Source: Candidatus Sulfotelmatobacter sp.
GTDB lineage: Bacteria; Acidobacteriota; Terriglobia; Terriglobales; Acidobacteriaceae
Direction: 5' to 3'
Assembly (NCBI GenBank): GCA_030049565.1
Contig: JASIKQ010000398.1
Coordinates: 1 to 6,058, forward strand
Length of the DNA: 6,058 bases
A program made the translations under genes and the position numbers. This document shows positions 5,833-6,058 of the stretch, piece by piece (the stretch's first letter is position 1; each line of letters opens with the position of its first letter). The notes beneath the pieces are model-generated. The model ran no database searches and had not been told where the DNA came from. It saw only the letters and a program-made list of their open reading frames with translations.

Positions 5833-5871
5833 GTTAGTCTTTGCCCGATGCAACTCCTGGATCGCCCGCAA

Positions 5872-6058
5872 TTACCGTGTCCCTGCCGACGACGTGGCGG
5901 GCGTGCCGTCAGATTTGAGTAAGCGAACCTCTCCCAATCCAACTTCTCGGACTCCCGCTTCGATTTTCGCGCGATCTCCGACTATCACCCAGACGAGATG
6001 GTTGGGGTGAACCACTTCTTTCGCCGCGCTCTCCAAGTCCGAGGTTTTCAGGGCGTGG
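5872..6058 (-). CDS. C-terminal end of an M16-family (insulinase-like) peptidase, 5' part missing
   Basis: An open frame enters from the right edge and ends at the TAA 5874-5872, giving 61 complete codons. The end reads VHPNHLVWVIVGDRAKIEAG, then VREVGLGEVRLLKSDGTPA and a short tail TSSAGTR. The pattern LVWVxVGDRAKIE...L..LGEV..LD/S-DG matches, from memory, the C-terminal end of M16 zinc peptidases with two M16 domains, usually exported, common in Acidobacteriota. The zinc motif HxxEH would lie in the missing N-terminal half, so activity cannot be judged. The gene precedes the cysteine synthase-like gene on the same strand with a 150-base gap and is probably a separate unit. Coding is clear; the family assignment rests on the tail only. 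Confidence 0.75.
   Translation of the reverse strand, partial: HALKTSDLESAAKEVVHPNHLVWVIVGDRAKIEAGVREVGLGEVRLLKSDGTPATSSAGTR

Noticed and set aside
5722..5871. SAM or other sulfur-related riboswitch before the cysteine synthase-like gene
   Set aside because: The 150-base leader has only a weak hairpin and no conserved riboswitch core that I can recognise. A covariance-model search (Infernal against Rfam) would settle it.
5712..5942. Minus-strand open frame of 76 codons between the M16 gene and the cysteine synthase-like gene
   Set aside because: It starts out of frame inside the M16 coding end and runs over the GTG start of the next gene. Its translation has no recognisable feature.

Overview
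The window looks like an ordinary chromosomal stretch from a moderately GC-rich free-living bacterium. An Acidobacteriota (Terriglobia/Koribacter-like) origin is my inference. It rests on the small secreted Cys-containing protein at the left edge, the C-terminal style of the M16 peptidase at the right edge, and the general look of the proteins; no marker gene here proves it. All genes except cutA lie on the minus strand. I see no insertion sequence, CRISPR array, tRNA, rRNA or prophage gene.

Left part (1-2296, minus strand). Read in the direction of transcription, a phosphoglucomutase/phosphomannomutase (884-2296) runs into a FtsB/DivIC-type septum-formation protein (408-899). The two overlap by 16 bases, inside a degenerate 15-bp tandem repeat. 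A 177-base gap follows, with two candidate extended -10 promoters and a strong ribosome binding site. These serve a small exported protein (start at 230) whose 3' end is cut off by the window edge.

Middle (2297-3526). cutA (2375-2701) is the only plus-strand gene. It is divergent from the phosphohexomutase across 78 bases and convergent, 12 bases apart, with a Tam-like SAM-dependent methyltransferase (2714-3526, TTG start).

Right part (3527-6058, minus strand). A cysteine synthase/cystathionine beta-synthase-type enzyme (4768-5721, GTG start) is followed after only 5 bases by a cystathionine gamma-synthase/gamma-lyase-type enzyme (3608-4762), then after 81 bases by the methyltransferase. The first two form a sulfur amino-acid transsulfuration pair. 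With the methyltransferase, the set recalls the Bacillus subtilis yrrT-mtnN-mccA-mccB locus, though no mtnN is present. The tail of an M16-family peptidase enters from the right edge (5872-6058).

No clearly new system is visible. The points most worth a second look are a CxxC motif in the PLP phosphate-binding loop of the cysteine synthase-like enzyme, the tandem repeat that supplies both the phosphohexomutase stop codons and the N-terminus of the divisome protein, and the small exported Cys-containing protein.
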